Below are positions 56,036 through 64,000 of a stretch of DNA of 64,000 nt, piece by piece. The number at the start of each line of letters is the position of its first letter. The stretch's first letter is position 1. The position numbers and the translations under genes were made by a program. The DNA lies in NCBI GenBank assembly GCA_003280135.1, contig QCFW01000005.1:41306-105305 (forward strand), written 5' to 3'. The DNA comes from Prochlorococcus sp. AG-363-N16. GTDB taxonomy: Bacteria; Cyanobacteriota; Cyanobacteriia; PCC-6307; Cyanobiaceae. The notes below the pieces were generated by a model. The model saw nothing but the letters and a program-made list of their open reading frames with translations. It was not told where the DNA came from and did no database searches.

Positions 56036-56899
56036 TTGCCTGAACTCCCAGAAGTTGAAACAGTCCGTAAAGGGCTGGAGCTTTATCTTAGGAATTTTTT
56101 AATAGAAAGAATAGAAGTCCTTAGCGAAAGGACCATAGCTAGTGATGGCGGTAGTAGGGTTTTTGTTAAAAATATGGAAGGAGTTGTTATTACTCATTGG
56201 CAAAGAAAGGGAAAGTATTTAATTGCAGGACTTTCAAAATTAAATTCCATTGATAGACAAAAGAATCAATTCAGTGCATGGGTTATTCATTTAAGAATGA
56301 CTGGACATTTTCAATGGAATCCAATGACAAGTTCTCCTTGCCCTCATACAAGAGTAAGATTATGGAATAAAGAAGGTGATGAAATTCGTTTTGTAGATGT
56401 TAGAAACTTTGGGCAAATGTGGTGGGTTCCGCCAAACGAAGTACCCAGTGAGGTTATAAACGGATTAAAAAGACTAGGTCCTGAACCATTTTCAGATGAA
56501 TTTAATTATAAATATTTAAGAAAAGCTCTTTTAAATAGGACAAGGTCTATAAAAGCAAGTTTGCTAGACCAAGCTTTAATTGCTGGAATAGGAAATATTT
56601 ATGCTGACGAAAGTCTTTTTGATGCAGGCATAGCCCCTAATAAACAATCTAAAAGTCTCAATATAAAAGAGCTCAAAAAATTATCACAAAGTATCGTAAA
56701 AGTTTTAAGCATGAGCATAGGTAAGGGTGGAACAACTTTCTCTGACTTTAGAAACTTAGAGGGATTAAATGGAAATTATGGTGAAGAAGCATGGGTCTAT
56801 AGAAGAACAAATATGCCATGTAAAAAATGCAATTCCATTATCAGGAGAGATAAGTTATCTGGAAGAAGTACGCACTGGTGTCCTTCATGCCAGAAATAA
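56036..56899 (+). CDS. mutM: Formamidopyrimidine-DNA glycosylase
   Basis: Base-excision enzyme removing 8-oxoguanine and Fapy bases, with AP-lyase activity. PELPEVETVRKGLE is the N-terminus; the catalytic proline follows the start, so the start must be the TTG at 56036. ASLLDQALIAGIGNIYADESLFDAGI contains the helix-two-turn-helix. The C-terminal zinc finger is CKKCNSIIRRDKLSGRSTHWCPSCQK (two CxxC, residues 262-285). 287 aa. Adjacent to psaE; guarding against photo-oxidative damage is a plausible reason for co-expression. Confidence 0.97.
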   Translation: MPELPEVETVRKGLELYLRNFLIERIEVLSERTIASDGGSRVFVKNMEGVVITHWQRKGKYLIAGLSKLNSIDRQKNQFSAWVIHLRMTGHFQWNPMTSSPCPHTRVRLWNKEGDEIRFVDVRNFGQMWWVPPNEVPSEVINGLKRLGPEPFSDEFNYKYLRKALLNRTRSIKASLLDQALIAGIGNIYADESLFDAGIAPNKQSKSLNIKELKKLSQSIVKVLSMSIGKGGTTFSDFRNLEGLNGNYGEEAWVYRRTNMPCKKCNSIIRRDKLSGRSTHWCPSCQK

Positions 56900-56904
56900 A
56901 AAAA

Positions 56905-56939
56905 GCCTTATCTAAAAGGCCATAAATTATTTTTTTTTT
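56905..56939 (+). terminator. Terminator after mutM, before 5S rRNA
   Basis: Short stem gccttatcta aaaggc (56905-56920; gcctt/aaggc) followed by a T-rich run. It could serve mutM on the plus strand; the minus-strand rRNA operon ends close by. Confidence 0.65.
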
Positions 56940-56967
56940 GGAAAATTAATTGTTTAAAGAAGGTTTT

Positions 56968-57085
56968 ACCTGGCATTGAGCTATTTTCTCAGGGGGCTAC
57001 CCCCCAAATATCTTCGCCGCTGATGCGTTTCACAACCGAGTTCGAGATGGATCGGAGTGGTGCCACATCGCCATGAACACCAGGA
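56968..57085 (-). rRNA. rrf: 5S ribosomal RNA
   Basis: The reverse strand reads TCCTGGTGTTCATGGCGATG, then CTCCGATCCATCTCGAACTCGG and ends AATGCCAGGT; the two ends (CCTGG/CCAGG) pair as in all 5S. About 118 nt. Last gene of the rRNA operon. Ends are approximate by a few bases. Confidence 0.95.
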
Positions 57086-57101
57086 AAAACACTCTCAAGA
57101 T

Positions 57102-57125
57102 GAACCTTGAGAACTGCATAGGTAA
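57102..57125 (-). repeat. 23S rRNA processing stem, 3' arm
   Basis: This 24-mer (gaaccttgagaactgcataggtaa on the plus strand, here given as core actgcataggtaa) is the reverse complement, with one mismatch, of 60235-60258. The two arms bracket the 23S gene and would pair in the precursor RNA, as for RNase III processing stems. Confidence 0.85.
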
Positions 57126-57168
57126 TGAATTGAATAAAGTCTTTTCTTAAAAAAATAAGATTGAAAAA

Positions 57169-60042
<2,874 letters not shown>

Positions 60043-60433
60043 ATATAATTAATCATCTAAAATTTGCCTAATTAATATAGTTAAACCTGAAATAAATTCA
60101 GATGTTAAATCTATATAATCAGGGAAATATAGACTCGGCTTTTTACTTAAGAATCAAACATTTACTAAATCAAAAAAGCCTAAGCTTAATTAATAAAGTA
60201 TATGCATCCATGAGATGCTTTATTCTTTCCAGACTTACCTATGCAGTTGTCAAGGTTCTACTGAACTTTCTGGTAATTCGTTTAAGAAGTACCGAGAGCC
60301 CAGCGTCTTATCAGCCTTAAAAAAATGATTAATCATAAGGAATGATATGAAGCTAGGTTCATTCAGTGAACAACACCTAGATCACAAAAACAAAAACAAT
60401 CTCCATAAAAAGAGTTATTAGGTAGTTGATCAG
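60043..60433. other. ITS between tRNA-Ala and 23S
   Basis: 391 bp, AT-rich, no gene. It holds the 5' arm of the 23S processing stem (60235-60258). Nothing else recognised. Confidence 0.8.
60235..60258 (-). repeat. 23S rRNA processing stem, 5' arm
   Basis: ttacctatgcagttgtcaag (first 20 of the arm) pairs with the arm at 57102-57125 with one mismatch. In transcription order it is upstream of the 23S gene, about 190 nt before its 5' end. Confidence 0.85.
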
Positions 60434-60506
60434 TGGAGGTAAGCGGACTCGAACCGCTGACATCCTGCTTGCAAAGCAGGCGCTCTACCAACTGAGCTAT
60501 ACCCCC
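60434..60506 (-). tRNA. tRNA-Ala (anticodon TGC)
   Basis: Reverse strand: acceptor GGGGGTA/TACCTCC with a G-T pair, D arm TAGCTCAGTTGGTAGAGC, anticodon loop TTTGCAA (TGC), T arm GCGGTTCGAGTCCGC, discriminator A. 73 nt. Second tRNA of the 16S-23S spacer. Confidence 0.96.
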
Positions 60507-60515
60507 AACAACGAA

Positions 60516-60589
<74 letters not shown>

Positions 60590-60611
60590 AGAAGAATGTT
60601 TGTTGGGTGTG

Positions 60612-60634
60612 ACCTAGACAAGTTTAGGAACTGA
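60612..60634 (-). repeat. 16S rRNA processing stem, 3' arm
   Basis: agtttaggaactga (60621-60634) is the exact reverse complement of 62576-62589 in the 16S leader. acctagaca (60612-60620) also pairs with 62597-62605 with one G-U. The stem totals 23 bp with a seven-base bulge on the leader side. Confidence 0.85.
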
Positions 60635-60768
60635 AATTAAAAACTTATAAAATAATGAAAAATCAATATTAGTAAGATCTTAAGCTGAGGTACCGATCGA
60701 CCTAAGGTGACAGGACTAGTGACTGATATTTGAAATCTAGTCATCATAATCTTTTGTTTGTCTCCCTG

Positions 60769-62253
<1,485 letters not shown>

Positions 62254-62903
62254 ATTTCAGACCCTCTTATCTAAAACAAATGTTTTGAATTCAGTCTGAC
62301 TTGCTTCACCCACAATCAAGCACTGGCGCACTTGATAGCGATTGATGCCACCTTATATAAGGGTTCTAAGAGTGCACATAGGATTATTAACCTCGTGACT
62401 TTCCAGGATCTCAGATCCGGTCGTTGCAATTAATTGAAAAATTTTTTCAATAAATTTGAACCGTGAAATTCAAAATTAATGATTTTCCAAAAAAATACAA
62501 CTAATTTCTTTTGACGGGACCTCACACCTTTATCGCATTTACATCCATAGCAAAGCCATGAACGCGATAAAAGCGTCAGTTCCTAAACTCTTTGGTTGTC
62601 CAGGTTCGATCTTTAGCAATAAATCACCAAGATCAAGAGGTCATTTAGACCGTTCTAGAACCTACAACATCAAAGGGCATTAAACCTAATCTTTGTAAGT
62701 GCAAGCTAACGAAAATAGAAATAAATCTAGTCTGATCAGCTTGCTGCTTATCAGGTATCAACCTGATTCGCACCCAGTCCTCTACTTTAAACCATAAACC
62801 TATCTATACGCAACAAAATAGTCCAAATAATTTTTACGTGCTACTTCTATTGAAGATTAGCTTTGCATAACAGGGTCTTATCAAATGCATCAAGTGCTAC
62901 TAA
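62254..62903. other. rRNA leader and promoter region; upstream of the invertase gene
   Basis: 650 bp with no gene. It holds the leader of the rRNA operon (minus strand) with the 16S processing arm at 62576-62605, a short inverted repeat attgaaaaattttttcaat (about 62434-62452), and further up the likely rRNA promoter. A possible -35/-10 pair on the minus strand is TTGTTG/TAAAGT around 62775-62815, but it is not certain. The invertase promoter should lie within the last 150 bp. Confidence 0.6.
62576..62605 (-). repeat. 16S rRNA processing stem, 5' arm
   Basis: tcagttcctaaact (62576-62589), then ctttggt (bulge), then tgtccaggt (62597-62605). It pairs with the arm at 60612-60634. It is about 325 nt upstream of the 16S 5' end in the transcript. 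Confidence 0.85.
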
Positions 62904-64000
62904 ATGGCTGGACGTTTTAGTCAACAACACAAGAGAGTTCGACCAAACTCCAATGAAGACGCTGTCATCAAGAGAGCTAAAGAACATTTTGAACGTTCTT
63001 TAGTAGAAATCTCAGGCAGCATTTCAGGAAGCGTTGCGGCTTTAGAGCATCCAGCCAATAATGACGCGCTTAATTATGGAGAAATATTCTTAAGGGATAA
63101 TGTTCCTGTAATGATTTACCTTTTAACACAAAAGAGATATGACATCGTAAAAAAATTTCTCAGTGTATGCCTAGATCTCCAAAGCACTGCTTACCAAACT
63201 CGAGGCATTTTTCCAACTAGCTTTGTAGAGGAAAAAGGTGAATTAATAGCTGATTATGGCCAACGTTCTATAGGAAGAATTACATCTGCAGATGCGAGTT
63301 TATGGTGGCCAATTTTGTGCTGGTTATATGTCAGAAAAAGCAAAGACACAAATTTCGGAATAAGCCAGCAAGTGCAACGTGGAATACAACTTTTATTAGA
63401 TCTTGTTTTACATCCAACCTTTGAAGGAACTCCAGTACTTTTTGTACCAGATTGTTCCTTTATGATTGACCGCCCTATGGATGTGTGGGGAGCACCTTTA
63501 GAAGTAGAAGTCCTTTTGCATGCATGTCTAAACAGTTGTATAGAACTGATGAATTTAAGCAGGCAGCATCAAGTCAGCCGATTACTTGACCAAAGGCTGC
63601 TATTAACGAAGCAATGGGTGAGAGATCTTAGACAATTTCTCCTTAAGCATTACTGGGTCACAGGACGAACAATGCAAGTTTTAAGAAGAAGGCCTACCGA
63701 GCAATATGGGGAAGACCAACACCAAAATGAATTCAACGTTCAACCTCAGGTTGTTCCTTCGTGGCTACAAGATTGGCTAGAAGATAGAGGAGGCTATCTA
63801 ATTGGAAATATTCGTACAGGAAGGCCAGATTTTCGCTTTTACAGCTTGGGCAATTCACTTGCTTGTATGTTTGGCGTCTTAACAGCTCCACAACAAAGGG
63901 CACTTTTTAGATTAGTTCTTCACAATCGCCAACATTTAATGGCTCAAATGCCTATGAGAATATGTCATCCTCCTATGGAAGTAGAAGAATGGCAAAACAA
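62904..64000 (+). CDS. Neutral/alkaline invertase, GH100 (5' part; runs off the window)
   Basis: Hydrolyses sucrose to glucose and fructose in the cytoplasm. ATG at 62904 and about 365 codons are seen without stop. Family features: DALNYGEIFLRDNVPVMIYLL (about 52-72), GIFPTSFV, ADYGQRSIGRITSADASLWWPILCWLY (general acid Asp in this block), FVPDCSFMIDRPMDVWGAPLEVEVLL, and GYLIGNIRTGRPDFRFYSLGNSLA. No signal peptide. Picocyanobacteria make sucrose as a compatible solute, so a turnover role is likely. Stands alone, divergent from the rRNA operon. Confidence 0.9.
   Translation, partial: MAGRFSQQHKRVRPNSNEDAVIKRAKEHFERSLVEISGSISGSVAALEHPANNDALNYGEIFLRDNVPVMIYLLTQKRYDIVKKFLSVCLDLQSTAYQTRGIFPTSFVEEKGELIADYGQRSIGRITSADASLWWPILCWLYVRKSKDTNFGISQQVQRGIQLLLDLVLHPTFEGTPVLFVPDCSFMIDRPMDVWGAPLEVEVLLHACLNSCIELMNLSRQHQVSRLLDQRLLLTKQWVRDLRQFLLKHYWVTGRTMQVLRRRPTEQYGEDQHQNEFNVQPQVVPSWLQDWLEDRGGYLIGNIRTGRPDFRFYSLGNSLACMFGVLTAPQQRALFRLVLHNRQHLMAQMPMRICHPPMEVEEWQN

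Overview
The window looks like part of the chromosome of a low-light-type Prochlorococcus (marine picocyanobacterium, SS120/MIT9211-like). The base composition is AT-rich. Genes are packed with 1-20 base gaps or short overlaps, and many use TTG or GTG starts. The gene set is typical of oxygenic phototrophs: ndhB, chlG, petP, psaE, a phylloquinone methyltransferase, pipX/pipY, sepF and a DUF1823 gene. The genus call is an inference from gene content and order; the strain cannot be named from this sequence.

Region 1 (1-18.4 kb) is core housekeeping: topA, ndhB, a DevA/MacB-type ABC ATPase, birA, a DUF721/DciA-like gene that appears frameshifted at an A8 run, menG/ubiE, hisF, petP-chlG, a class A penicillin-binding protein, rsmB, a TrmH-type methyltransferase, an orphan oligopeptide-type permease, a very short prepilin-like gene, lepA, mqo and an Nfu-type Fe-S scaffold. 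Region 2 (18.4-30.3 kb) holds small membrane proteins, a probable glutamine-type riboswitch in front of a DUF4278 mini-gene, a C-DES-like PLP enzyme, murE-grx-yidD divergent from rpsD, a K+ channel, a sulfur amino-acid block (two Cys/Met PLP enzymes plus cysK) and queA.

Region 3 (30.3-47.2 kb) includes the pyruvate dehydrogenase E2 and lipB (lipoylation), an acyl-ACP/CoA synthetase, hpf-deoC-recO, an MFS carrier, a glycosyltransferase, the conserved minus-strand block pipX-pipY-sepF-proC, ecfT-der, and cobI-miaE-aroQ. Region 4 (47.2-54.7 kb) is the accessory-looking part. It begins at intact tRNA-Tyr/tRNA-Thr genes and contains a sodium symporter gene. It then has a decayed second copy of the tRNA-Tyr end, tRNA-Thr and about 100 bp of flank. 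After that comes a divergent putative metal module (two DUF3721 proteins, one fused to a decapeptide repeat, opposite a HupE/UreJ transporter), an orphan gene, a fatty-aldehyde-type dehydrogenase and a triple-LysM protein.

Region 5 (54.7-64 kb) has an HTH-like conserved protein, psaE, mutM and a complete rRNA operon on the minus strand (16S, tRNA-Ile, tRNA-Ala, 23S, 5S). Both rRNAs are bracketed by long inverted repeats that would form processing stems. The window ends inside a GH100 neutral invertase gene. No CRISPR array, transposase, integrase or phage gene was seen.
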